Assembly (NCBI RefSeq): GCF_026151205.1
Contig: NC_087075.1
Coordinates: 7,396,858-7,460,857 of the forward strand
From: Bolinopsis microptera
Lineage: Eukaryota; Ctenophora; Tentaculata; Lobata; Bolinopsidae
Reading direction: 5' to 3'
Length of the DNA: 64,000 bases
A program made the position numbers and the translations under genes. A model generated the notes under the pieces. That model had not been told where the DNA came from. It did no database searches and was given only the letters and a program-made list of their open reading frames with translations. Shown here one piece after another: positions 27,401 through 36,204 of the stretch; position 1 is the first letter of the stretch; each line of letters opens with the position of its first letter.

Positions 27401-30400
27401 AGAACCCGTGTGAGCGGATAATGGAGGCTGTTCTGATTTCTGTCTCCTAGATAGTGTTCTTAGATCCAGGTTCGTGGTTACTTTCTGGGCTTTTTGATTT
27501 TTTAAAGATTATTATTTACATCCCAAGTTTCTAGAAATTTCTCTTACTTTAAACTGGAGTAGTTTTCTATACTTTATAAACCATCCCTTCTCCAGGTGTT
27601 CATGCCCAACTGGTATACAACTGCAAGACTCCATGAACTGTGACACACCGCACAACAAGAGCCTGATCGTTGCTAATGACACCAGGATCAGCATGATATC
27701 TCTGAGCAGCAGCGAACCCGTTATAGATCGGGTCCTCACCAGCGCTCCCAAAAACCTGAAAAGTATTGATGTGGACATTAGAGAGAACAAGATCTATTGG
27801 TCTGAGATAAACTTAGAGGGGGGAGCAATCTGGGTGTTGGATATGAAAACGGGTGAAACTGAGAAGATTGTGTGGGAAGACATGCTGATCCCTAACAGTA
27901 TCGCAGTGGATTGGAATGCTCAGAACATCTATTGGGTGGACTCAAGCCCTGAAGGAAAAGGAACCCTTGAGGTGATGTCGCTCAGATCCAGGAAGAGATC
28001 CGTCCTGAAGAAGTATGAAGAGGTTTCAAAGCGTCCTCATCAGATTGTACTGGATCCCAACGAGAAACTGCTCTTTGTATCCTACCCTGTTCCCGTCAAA
28101 GAAGTCATAACCCGGATGTGGATGGATGGTTCAAACCCGTTTGATATCATGACCATGGACATTCGTGGGCCGACACAGCGCGGTGCACAAGTCGTCAGTT
28201 CTCTGGCAATCGACCTGATTGACAAGAAATTGTACTGGAGTTCCAACGACAACATGAACCATATTTCCTCTTGTGACTATGCGGGAGAAAACAAGGACAT
28301 CAACAATGATCATCACGCCAGGACGATCAAAACTATCAGTATTCTCAATAGGAACGTGTTTGTTCAAAACTTGGAATACTCTGCTGACACACAGGTTAGA
28401 CAAGAATCGATTTATTTTCAGAAATCCCTTATTAGGGTTTACAGTATAAGTATCCATTCCCTTAGATTTTAATATGAGATACCTGATAACCTGAATAATT
28501 GTACAAATGTATAACAAATGTATAGCAAATGTATAGCAAATGTATTACAAATGTATAGCAAATGTATTACAAATGTATATACAAATGTATAAAAATGTAC
28601 ATTTTTGCAGGTCATGGAGTACCAAGAGTACGAAAACAACAACGGAGAAGAAACTCGGCACTCTAAAACCTACACCTTCCACCACCTAAAAGGAAACATC
28701 GTGTCAATGAGGGTATCCAGCGTGGCAGTGTTAGAAGACGCGACCCAACCCTGTCGAGTAAACATGTGTGTGGAACGCATCTGCATTCCTAATGATATTG
28801 AGCCCTTCTGTAGGTGTGGAGATGATGATCACAGCTGCAAGGAGGAGAACGAGCAGAAGGTCAGTTTTAGTTCGTATAATTAGTATATTAAGTAATTAGT
28901 ATAATTACTAATTAGTATAATTACTAATTAGTATAATAACTAATTAGTATAATAACTAATTAGTATAATAACTAATTAGTATAATTACTAATTAGTATAA
29001 TTACTAATTAGTATAATAGGTAATTAGTCACTAGATTGAGACACATATTGGCGTTTATAAGTGTAATTACCGTCCAATTAGCGTGTTATTATAACATAAT
29101 TAAGGTACATCTATCTCAGGTGGAAGTTGTTATGAACCATCTCCCCGACACCCCGTCTCTGTGTAACGAATCCATCTGCAACGGTCACGGAACCTGTATC
29201 CAATACAAGCTGTCCAACAATACCAGTTATGGAATGAAATGCGAGTGTGATGAAGGCTTTGAGAGACCCAGGTTAGTGGAGTTGGTAATTAACTAATTAG
29301 GTAGTTAATTAATTGATTTATTAGTCAATTTCTTTATTAGTTGAATCGTTAATTTATAGTATTAATCTTCAAACATTTTCTGATCAAGGAATGTTTTTGT
29401 TTCCGAACTTTTCGCGTTCATCAATTGGTTAATCGTGTACTCTAGTTATGTACTTCTAATTAGTTCATCACGTACTCGGTTGGTTAGATAATTAGTAATT
29501 TCAGGTGCGCTAGAAAGAAAGGAGGGAACATTGCTATCTCCCCGGCGATAGCAGTGCCAGTTGTTATAGTTCTCATTGGCATAGTGGTTCTAGTTTTATG
29601 GTGGCACCCCAAGTTATGCAACTACCTTAACACGCATAAGGTAATGATTGTTTGGGGGCACCTAGGGGTGGTCCGGGGGTTTCAAACTACTGCTCGCCCG
29701 GACAGAGAGCTCCTTACTCAACAAAATAGCTCCTTACTCTGAAACCACTATCTGAGGATATATCTCTCAACTATTTGTTAGACAAATCTCAAATAGCTAG
29801 CTCAAAACCGGCGAACAAGTTTGAAACGCCTGAAACCCCCCCTGACGCCCCCAATTTATATACCCCTCGTTTTCTAGCCCCCTCCTCTCCCCCTGCAGGT
29901 GTAAGACCAAAAGTAAGGAGCCCCCCGTTATTGTGATTGGGATTGTGGCGGCTGTGCTGGCTATCGTGTCGTGCTTAGTGCTTTTATGTGCCTGTCGGAG
30001 GGTCCGGGACAAAACTTATCAAAGTGTAAGTTTTGTGATGTAACCCCTAGTTACCAGCTAGTTACCTCCTAGTAACTTAGTAACCCCTAGTTACCACCTA
30101 GTTACCATCTTGTAACCTTTAGTTACCACCTAGTTACCACTAAGTTACCACCTAGTAACCATCTAATAACCACCTAGTTACCATTTAGTTACCACTGCAT
30201 TTAGTTACCACCTAGTAACCCCTAGTTACCACCTAGTAACCATCTAGTTACCATTTAGTTACCACAGCACTTAGTTACCATCTAGTTACCACCTAGTTAC
30301 CATATAGTCTCCACATAGTTACCACCTAGTTACCACATAGTTACCACCTAGTTACCATCTAGTTACCACATAGTAACCACCTAGTTACCACCTAGTAACC

Positions 30401-31328
30401 CCCCTCCACTATTATACACTGGGTACCAAAAGTTGGCACCTCTTCAAATTCGATCTCAGAGGAGCCAGCTTTTTGTGGTTGGAGTATAAATGAGATGTGG
30501 TAACTAGGTAGTAACTAAGTGGTAACTAGGTGGAAACTAAGTGGTAACTAGGTGGAAACTAAGTGGTATCTAGGAAATGTGTGCACTGCATTGCCATTTG
30601 TTGATCGTAGTCGTCATTGGATTGTAGTCCTCCGTGCATAGCGCTTCGCCGTATAACTTGGTATACGTCTTTTAGCTTAGAAAACGTGACATTTATTTTT
30701 GACCACTTTGGTGAATTGGTGCATGTAATGGAATGTGATGCTAGGATAGCTAAAAAATTACCGGCATTTTAAATTGATGCCTTAATTAGTTCCCGGTCCC
30801 TTAGATTGGTTCCCAATATATACTTCCCTCATTACTGTGACATCATTTTAGTTTTTGCATGACAACACTGCATTTTAGTCCAATAAGTTTCCTTGTAAAC
30901 AGGCTATTCCATAATGCGGTTGCTCAAGCATGCCTTCTTCTGTGTCTTCCTTTTCTGTAGCCCCTTTCAATTTTAAGCATTTTAGACTTTGAACCAAGTT
31001 TTGCATGTCACGAAAATGAAGATGTTAAAGTGTTTTTCAGTATTTTTCTACCTTTAATATCATTCTGATATCAGGGAAAATCCCTTGCTGTCTAAACTTC
31101 CTAAAAGGTTAATGCTTGTATACTCACATTATAAGGTTAATGCTTGTATACTCACATATTTTAACCACCTAGGACCGGTTACGAGACCACAGCTCTGAGG
31201 GAGACGACACCGATACTTTCCAACAAGACCAACAAGCCAAGAAGTTGGCCCAACTAGCTAATACCGGCATCGGACGATCTTACCTTCATACCACGAAAGA
31301 CAATGCATGCGTGGAAGTTAGTGTATAA
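18295..31328 (+). CDS. LRP4: LRP4-like LDL-receptor-related protein, 3' part of gene
   Basis: Twenty-three exons join to about 1,645 codons, lacking the amino-terminal signal exon. Module order is LDLa, LDLa, EGF/EGF-Ca, propeller 1, EGF, propeller 2, EGF, propeller 3, EGF, propeller 4, EGF, EGF, transmembrane helix and a tail of about 60 residues. LDLa repeats first, then four YWTD propellers, is the layout of LRP4; LRP5/6 place the LDLa repeats after the propellers. LRP4-family proteins are single-pass surface receptors, known in vertebrates for agrin/MuSK and Wnt-antagonist binding. Human LRP4 has eight LDLa repeats; only two are visible here. I see no NPxY motif in the tail, which ends VEVSV, a possible class II PDZ ligand. 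Exon 17 carries a 1-nt frame break and two TM exons are alternative. LRP4 orthology is inferred from module order only. Confidence 0.8.
18450..20554 (+). other. LRP intron with no feature
   Basis: AT-rich intron. The open frames inside it show no domain, and I see no extra LDLa exon. Confidence 0.6.
20555..20660 (+). CDS. LRP4: LRP exon 2: LDLa repeat 2
   Basis: Encodes IPCPGSRDC, WCDRTPDCDNSADEREGCC. The first cysteine of this LDLa comes from the end of the previous exon. Ends in phase 1 at GTTAGT. Confidence 0.9.
21083..21183 (+). CDS. LRP4: LRP exon 3: EGF-Ca, first half
   Basis: Encodes CVDENECDRQDGVCSQHCAN. The DENEC start is typical of a calcium-binding EGF module. Acceptor CCCTCAG, donor GTTAGC, leaving phase 0. 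Confidence 0.9.
21664..21723. repeat. 29-bp tandem duplication at exon 4 acceptor
   Basis: TAGAAATTATCATTAATTAG followed by CCAATT occurs twice in tandem. The second copy runs directly into the CAG acceptor of exon 4. Confidence 0.85.
21724..21820 (+). CDS. LRP4: LRP exon 4: EGF-Ca, second half
   Basis: Encodes GGFTCSCDEGYDLVDTTKQN, ending YCRAR with the last EGF cysteine. The donor at GAG/GTTGAC is not a strong consensus, but it is the one that gives phase 1 into exon 5 and precedes the in-frame TGA. Confidence 0.8.
22260..22331 (+). CDS. LRP4: LRP exon 5: start of propeller 1
   Basis: Encodes DMNIVITVRADSLYHLNVPS, the opening strand of a YWTD propeller. Acceptor TTTTTTTCAG, donor GTAAGT. 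Confidence 0.87.
22451..22562 (+). CDS. LRP4: LRP exon 6: propeller 1
   Basis: Encodes FKSVTMSGEYEKSKLLMADF and DFDI, entering in phase 1 and leaving in phase 2. Confidence 0.87.
22679..22819 (+). CDS. LRP4: LRP exon 7: propeller 1
   Basis: Encodes RNKKLFWCS, a YWTD-type blade in which W is retained, and ERAIWVADLGDNLETL. Ends in phase 2 (GACAG/GTAATT). Confidence 0.88.
22921..23737 (+). CDS. LRP4: LRP exon 8: propeller 1, EGF, start of propeller 2
   Basis: A long exon. Blades include AVDWINKLVYFTS, LLFYTDWG (the canonical YTDW), NLYWMDAG and DRVYWRERDG. An EGF follows: CRPDLCQKLCLPIPNGYQC, ACPTGHSLLPDNFNC. FAFVATKEMIV then opens propeller 2. The open frame runs past the donor, but GTTCGT at 23738 gives phase 0 into the next recognisable blade. 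Confidence 0.92.
23935..24019. repeat. Tandem repeat ending in the exon 9 acceptor
   Basis: Diverged units of about 31 bp containing TATATTGTATAACCATG. Two of them end in ACCCCAG and ACCACAG, so the 3' splice site itself appears to be part of the repeat unit. Confidence 0.7.
24020..24136 (+). CDS. LRP4: LRP exon 9: propeller 2
   Basis: Encodes GTFWSVDFHENWVYYNTISE and IRRMLFDGSDSK, a YWTD-class blade. Exactly 39 codons, phase 0 at both ends. Confidence 0.87.
24331..24491 (+). CDS. LRP4: LRP exon 10: propeller 2
   Basis: Encodes GGLSIDWLNEKIYWSS and VGELDGSVHTTLLQ, a clear YWTD blade (IYWS). Ends in phase 2. Confidence 0.9.
24711..24875 (+). CDS. LRP4: LRP exon 11: propeller 2
   Basis: Encodes RDILVDPCNGYIYLAALG and IYRCSMDGDIS. 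Acceptor CCTTCTCAG, donor GTGAGT. Confidence 0.9.
25038..25434 (+). CDS. LRP4: LRP exon 12: end of propeller 2, start of EGF
   Basis: Encodes LFFANMNSIYKLKLKLKLRD, SLDVWGRDWIIWTEN, then GCSNHLAANPCSENQCSHMC, the first half of an EGF (NPC...CSHMCL). Donor GTAATT in phase 0. Confidence 0.9.
25574..25676 (+). CDS. LRP4: LRP exon 13: EGF, second half
   Basis: Encodes YRCVCPTGYALKENSTTQC, the C-x-C-P-x-G half of the EGF after propeller 2. Phase 1 at GTATGT. Confidence 0.9.
25843..25949 (+). CDS. LRP4: LRP exon 14: start of propeller 3
   Basis: Encodes EIAQYLVYNPDSGIQTVSLD and PIKGPPNMSFK. The donor GTAACT at 25950 joins in phase 0 to VTTFDID in the next exon. Confidence 0.85.
25950..26341 (+). 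other. LRP intron 14
   Basis: AT-rich intron with TAATTAAT runs. The open frame that continues past exon 14 is read-through into the intron. Confidence 0.7.
26342..26534 (+). CDS. LRP4: LRP exon 15: propeller 3
   Basis: Encodes TTFDIDAKNNLVYYCYG and SVEWVTNKLYIVDTTG. The 11-bp repeat array begins within its donor sequence GTAAATGTAGC. Confidence 0.88.
26535..26628. repeat. 11-bp tandem repeat starting at exon 15 donor
   Basis: About eight units of AAATGTAGCAA. The first unit overlaps the 5' splice site GTAAATGTAGC. Confidence 0.88.
26730..26899 (+). CDS. LRP4: LRP exon 16: propeller 3
   Basis: Encodes LILVVNLDKPYL, NPLDIVVHPRKGKIYWI and STNMDGTDLIE, a canonical blade ending in the NMDGT motif. 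Confidence 0.91.
27037..27469 (+). CDS. LRP4: LRP exon 17: end of propeller 3 and EGF, with 1-nt frame break
   Basis: Encodes DFTTDHLYWTENV, NNIYFTDLAEGRLYRKDG, then LLENPCERI of an EGF. The frame then closes at a TAG (27448-27450). In the +2 frame the EGF continues GGCSDFCLLDSVLRS and joins exon 18 (RCSCPTGIQL). The exon is 433 nt; entering at phase 0 it should be 434 nt to deliver the phase 2 that exon 18 needs, so one base is missing, probably in GGATAATGGAGG near 27417-27423. Either the assembly lost a base or the allele is damaged. Confidence 0.85.
27596..28394 (+). CDS. LRP4: LRP exon 18: EGF end and propeller 4
   Basis: Completes the EGF (CSCPTGIQLQDSMNC) and encodes most of propeller 4: IDVDIRENKIYWSEIN, IAVDWNAQNIYWVDSS, IVLDPNEKLLFVSYP and LAIDLIDKKLYWSS. 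Enters in phase 2 and leaves in phase 0 at GTTAGA. Confidence 0.93.
28505..28600. repeat. 11-bp tandem repeat before exon 19 acceptor
   Basis: Units of CAAATGTATAG or CAAATGTATTA, about eight copies, ending about 10 bp before the exon 19 acceptor. Confidence 0.88.
28611..28859 (+). CDS. LRP4: LRP exon 19: end of propeller 4 and EGF
   Basis: Encodes VSSVAVLEDATQPCRVNMCV, then IEPFCRCGDDDHSC, a compact six-cysteine EGF. 83 codons, phase 0 at both ends. Confidence 0.88.
28875..29030. repeat. 16-bp tandem repeat after exon 19 donor
   Basis: About nine units of ATTAGTATAATTACTA, starting about 15 bp after the exon 19 donor. Confidence 0.88.
29120..29271 (+). CDS. LRP4: LRP exon 20: membrane-proximal EGF
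   Basis: Encodes LCNESICNGHGTCIQYKL and GMKCECDEGFERP, ending in phase 2 (AG). The sixth EGF cysteine is not in this exon; it is supplied by either of the two alternative exons that follow. Confidence 0.9.
29505..29640 (+). CDS. LRP4: LRP exon 21: alternative TM exon A
   Basis: Enters in phase 2 and encodes RCARKKGGN, then the hydrophobic segment ISPAIAVPVVIVLIGIVVLV followed by LWWHPKLCNYLNTHK. It supplies the final EGF cysteine and a transmembrane helix. It leaves in phase 0 at GTAATG and so can splice in frame to the tail exon at 31173, but not to exon 22, where the join would read GTG TAA. Confidence 0.82.
29899..30025 (+). CDS. LRP4: LRP exon 22: alternative TM exon B
   Basis: Enters in phase 2 and encodes RCKTKSKEPP, then VIVIGIVAAVLAIVSCLVLL and CACRRVRDKTYQS. 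It has the same layout as exon 21: AG/GTG(C/T) start, final EGF cysteine, basic linker, TM helix. It leaves in phase 0 at GTAAGT. The juxtamembrane side is more basic and cysteine-rich (CACRR, possibly palmitoylated) than exon 21. Confidence 0.85.
30041..30405. repeat. 11-bp tandem array (TAGTTACCACC)
   Basis: About 30 units of TAGTTACCACC with many variants, starting 15 bp after the exon 22 donor. Confidence 0.9.
30421..30575. repeat. Imperfect palindromic spacer and inverted 11-bp units
   Basis: After a spacer that is itself an imperfect palindrome (CCAAAAGTTGGC against GCCAGCTTTTTGTGG), the 11-bp motif returns in reverse complement (GTGGTAACTAGG, about 30497-30575). The two arrays could fold back on each other. 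Confidence 0.65.
31173..31328 (+). CDS. LRP4: LRP exon 23: cytoplasmic tail and stop
   Basis: 52 codons including the TAA at 31326. Encodes DRLRDHSSEGDDTDTFQQDQ, AKKLAQLANTGIGRSYLHTT and the terminus KDNACVEVSV. No NPxY endocytosis motif. V-S-V at the end fits a class II PDZ ligand (inference). Confidence 0.85.
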   Translation, partial: DRLRDHSSEGDDTDTFQQDQQAKKLAQLANTGIGRSYLHTTKDNACVEVSV

Positions 31329-31538
31329 TCTAGTTAGTATTGAATCTGTTCCGTGTGTTCGTCCCTCACACCTGTGTAATATTATTAGGGAGATGACTGT
31401 GCAGTTGTTTCACTTTCTCTTTCACTTTCTGTTTCACTTTCACTTTATGTTAAGACACCCAATTGTTATGCGCGCTACGATTAGATCGTGTGTATCTTTG
31501 CTGTGTAACAGTTGCATATCTTAGAGATAAGTGGAAAG

Positions 31539-31544
31539 AATAAA
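31539..31544 (+). terminator. Polyadenylation signal AATAAA
   Basis: AATAAA about 210 bp after the LRP stop codon, the first good candidate downstream. Confidence 0.6.
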
Positions 31545-31559
31545 TTTTAGGGTTTTGTT

Positions 31560-34500
31560 CTGTACTGTTGCGAAAGAATATGCTACCATTAAATAGCTAA
31601 ATAGGTTCTATTCTGAATGTAATTATTTTTAAGCAATCTAATGTATGTAGAAATCTTTTTTGTTGTTGTTGTTTTAAATGATTCATCTTAACTATTTGAA
31701 CATTTCCGGATTAATTGTGATCGATCACAGTATTACTATTAACATTTAACATTTCCTTTGATAAAACCTTTGAAGCCCCTTAATTAATATTTATTAATTA
31801 ATCAATAATTAATTATTAACCCCTCAAAGATACAACAATTTCAGCAATTCGTTTGAAGAGCACAGTTCAACCAACTCAACATTCGAGTTATTATTATTAG
31901 CAGACATCAGAAAATAATCACTGATAAGAGAAACCCGCACCCTCGAGAAAAAAGGTGATATGATTCAACAACATCGGGTAATAAGAATCAGCGGGAGAGG
32001 TGACATTGTAATAGGGAGACAGAGGCAGAGACATAATTAATTAATTAATTTATTAGTTAATCGATTGCTTAATCGATTAATTAGTTAATTGATTGATTGG
32101 TTAACAGCACTCCGCACAATGACACACAGATAGTTCTAGGAATACTCTTTTATTTAATAAGATTTTTATTGTGTTTGATGAGCGGCGTGATCCTGCGTGC
32201 TACCACGTCATAATTTTAAATTTAAAAAGTATTTAATAAATAAAAATTGATTAATAGCAATGAAAAGGTATTTAATAAATTTAGAAAAGTAAAAAAATGT
32301 TCATCTGGACAATTGCAGTATAATGAAACTTATGAGAAATTTAGTAAGACATGTTCTTCATTGATCATGCCTCAATCATAAATATGCTGTGAAAAGCTTC
32401 TTAAAAATTATGAAAGATTTAGACTAGCCCTGGTGTAACTACTTACTATATACTCGGTGTTTCCAGCTCTTGTTAAAAATGCGCGCTCGCTGTGTAAGTA
32501 CACTTATGCCTCACAGCAAGTGTGACGCGCACTGACTGCGCAACATGACAGTACTTGGCAACACCACGGGTAACTATGGTAACCACTATTAGTATTTATA
32601 ATAACCATGGTAACTTACACTAACTAATACTAATTAGTGTTATTCAAACTCAGTTAATTTATTGTGTAGAGCAAAAATTTGAATTTTATAATTTCATTCC
32701 GCGGTAGCATGTGGTAAATGAGCGTTCACATGGAATGCAATCACTAAGTCGGAGGGAAGGGTCTAGGGGCTTCAAATAATTCAATTAAAACAAACAAACT
32801 TTGTGTATAAGTGCTCATAGAGGTGGGGGTATAAAATGGCTTTAAGTGCTTACGTTTCATGTGGACGGTCATAACGTCAAAATAGGATAAACAAAACCAA
32901 AAACTCTATTATTATAAAGGGGTTCGACATTTTTAAATTATCATTTAGTTGAAGGGTCTTTTAAGATTAATATTTAGAATTGTTGAAGCAGAAATTTGCG
33001 AATATTTGGCTGAATTGTTTTGAGAGCTTGGCAAGGGAATTTCTTAAAAGATGTTTGTCGATTTTATGGTTTTTCTTCGATTGATGTCTTTTTTGGACAC
33101 CAATTAGTACCGATTAGTACTACCTAACTGTCACCTACATGTTTTTATCAAAACTAGTATCCAATAGTATTTTAGCATAGAAAGCTAGGTTTTTTTGCTC
33201 TATTTTTACAGAGACAACCCCAAGTTTTATACTTTTATTCGTTCAGCTGGTAAAACTTAATTTAAAATCTACTAGCGTAATTGGCTCCCAGATGATTTTC
33301 ATTCAAATTATTAACTATTTCAACACAACATTATTCCAATATTCCTTGACGAGTTTGTATTTTATATATGAGCTTAGCGCAATGATATAACAGTAACAAT
33401 ATATGATATAAAACTGAAAGTAACGTTGTGACACCTGGTAACAGTTCATTTAAAACCTAGATATTTTTCTAGAAGAGACAGTTTTTATCATCCATAACCC
33501 AGTTTTGTTCATAAAAAGGGACAAATTAATTGAGCAGAGTTTGATTTTTTGAACTTGTGAGACAGGACGGTTTTTAGCAGTTAATTACACAATTAATTAA
33601 TTAATTAACAAAACAGTTAATTATCTAATTAACACAGTTAATTAGTACACAATACACTACGGCTACTTTGTACACTTTTTATGGAAATCAAGCTTTATTT
33701 TGTGATGGATATACAGCCCCAGTTAATGGTGTATGATGAAATGGAGTTTTTGTTGGAATTTATGTTAAAGTTAAAGCCATATTAGGAAGCGCTTTTGGAG
33801 CTGTGTGAAATGTGGATTCATCATTTTGAAGATTTTAATAGGTAGTTACAATTGTATCAATGCGACTATGTAAAAACCCTACACTTAAAGGAATATTTAA
33901 TCCCTTTTTGTAGATTTCCTTGAAATTAAATTATTTAAAACGTACAAGTCAGAGTCACTTACCATTTATCCGAGTGTGTTTACAAGGTCGCTCACAGTAC
34001 ATCAAATTGTTGTACAATAATTTATTTTAGGTCTCTTGAAAAAGTCGTTTCATTTTGTATACCAAAAGTTGTCTAAAAAATAAAAATGATAATAAAACAA
34101 TTTCCTTGACACACGCTGCAACCCCTTTTGATCGTGAAGCCGGCGGCCGCACTCTCCCGGCGTGCACTTGTATCACGTTTAAACAGGTTACCTGGGGACC
34201 CCAGGCTATTATATTTATGTCTATAATCATATCCGAATAAAGATTCGGCAGAATTTTGGGCACTCAAATTGTTATTCCTTGGCCAATTTTTTATTGTTTC
34301 ATGCATGATGCACATTTGAAAGACCTCGTTACAAACTTGTCAGCCCTTAAACTGGCTGCCGGAATGCGTGACTCAATCACGAGTGAATATAGAAAACCTG
34401 CACCTCCGCACATTTACTTGCACTGCAGCTGTTAAATATAAAGATAAGTGCAACTCAAGTCTAAATGAATGTAACCCTGCACTAATCACACATCACAGGG

Positions 34501-34660
34501 TGCTGGGTGAACGGGAAACGGAGAACAAGCTCTGGTACGGTGGTGACGTCATAGTTACGTGACCTCGATCAGGCTCATAGTCACGTGATCTCGGGCTCAT
34601 AATCACGTGACCTCAGACCTTATCAACTGTGTCTGTAAGCCTCCCTGTTATACCTGATCT
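31560..34660. other. Intergenic stretch between LRP and SBF genes
   Basis: No exon recognised. TTAATTAA-rich patches lie at about 31780-31815, 32035-32100 and 33585-33640. An imperfect fold-back with TCGGTGTTTCCAG and GGCAACACCACGG ends spans about 32455-32575. Confidence 0.5.
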
Positions 34661-34669
34661 TGAGGTGAT

Positions 34670-34803
34670 CACAGGGAGACTAAAATGCAAAGAAACTGCT
34701 GCTATAACTGCCGCTAACAGTTAGCAGCAGTAAGCAGCAGTTAGCACTAGCAGCAGTCAGCAGCAGTTAGCAGTAGTTTCCTTTGCACTTTAGTCTCCCT
34801 GTG
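34670..34803. mobile_element. MITE-like inverted-repeat element 1
   Basis: Ends CACAGGGAGACTAAAATGCA and TGCACTTTAGTCTCCCTGTG pair with one mismatch. The flanks carry TGAT on both sides (34666-34669 and 34804-34807), a possible 4-bp target duplication. The interior is a run of AGCAGTTAGC units, complementary between halves. No coding capacity. Confidence 0.75.
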
Positions 34804-34963
34804 TGATGTTGCTCTAACCAGAGCCCTCTCACTTTCACTTGTGAAACAAGCGCGTCACGCAGTACGCGTATACACAATACACATGGCTATGTGGATGTGT
34901 GATGTAAGACATTTCGTTAACCATTAACCCATGAATCAATTGAAAAAGTGTTGTAGCGCGATT

Positions 34964-35392
34964 TGACGGATGTTACTCGTCTAAATTTCTTCGGCACGAG
35001 CTACGAAGTAGCGCGCGCCGGGCCAAATCATTAACAATGGTCAATAGCGCGATGCGTTACATCTCTAGATCGGCGAGATGCGCTACTGTGCCGCGCCGAG
35101 CTGAGATGAATTGACATCGTCAATTAAAAAAGTGCAAATGCTAATTAATGCTCATTGGAAGTTAAGTGTGCGCGTGACCAGCATATTTTGCGTAATCGTT
35201 TATAACCAATTGGGCCTTCAAATAAAAACACATGCACGCTAACTACCAATTGGAAAGAAGTGAGATATACGCTACAAAAGCTTTGACCATTGTTAATGAT
35301 TTGGCCCGGCGCGCGCTACTTCGTAGCTCGTGCCGTCGAGAAGAAAGCGGCGCGCGCTACTTCGAAGAAATTTAGACGAGTAACATCCGTCA
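34964..35392. mobile_element. Fold-back element with long near-perfect arms
   Basis: The outermost 30 bp (34964-34993, starting TGACGGATGTTACTCG) is perfectly complementary to 35363-35392. The next block of about 51 bp (ACGAGCTACGAAGTAGCGCG onward, about 34994-35044) pairs with 35282-35332. The right arm has an extra short insertion duplicating GGCGCGCGCTACTTCG. GC-rich arms in an AT-rich region. No transposase. Confidence 0.85.
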
Positions 35393-35844
35393 ACAAAAGC
35401 TCCGCGCGCTGAGTTAGATTACAAAATCTGATTATTGGATTGTAAAATCGCAAAAATGCGTGCGTTTGAGAGGGTTCAAATGCGCCAAACTTATTATGAA
35501 CATAATAACCTGGGGTCCCAGTTGATTCACGATGTCAATCCTTCGCATTTCGCCGATGTGAGTGGTTGCGATAAGCATTATTGGATGCGCGCGCGGCCCA
35601 GTAGTGTATCGCGCTATAAGGTCCCAGGTACGTATAAATTAATTAATTTACTAGTCTCTCGCTCGGCGCGGGTCATGTCACATATTAATGTTTGTCCATT
35701 CGTTATTGTTATTGCATACTGACCTGGTGCGTACGCTCTTTCGAAGCTTCGTACTTAATTGATTAACATACTATATACGTTAAATGCCACTTTTGATCTC
35801 GCGCGAAGCCGATATTTATGATACGTAACATGTATGATCATGAT

Positions 35845-35930
35845 TAATTGACGATGTTGGATGTCAATTCATCGCAGCTCGGCGAGGCCCTCAGGCCCTG
35901 TAGCGCATTTTGCCGATCTAGCGAGGAATT
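35845..35930. repeat. Inverted partial copy of the fold-back interior
   Basis: GATGTCAATTCATCGCAGCTC and GCCGATCTAGCGAGG here match the reverse complement of about 35055-35130, so the element's centre is present again in opposite orientation. Confidence 0.65.
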
Positions 35931-36204
35931 GATGAATTACAGCAAGATACGCGCCAAAAGACGCGCTGTTACGGAGTGATGTCAACGATTACTTTAAACA
36001 CACAAATGTCATTATAATTTGGCGTGACCGGTGATAGTCTGAAAAGGAAAACACATATAGAAATTATTACATTACTAAACAAGGAGTATAAGTTTACAAA
36101 ATTGACTTTGTGCAAACTTTCGAGACGGTAATCACATTCGACTGAAAGAACGTGTAATAGATTCATTCTGACGGCCCATGATATACTTTTCCTGATCAAA
36201 GCAC

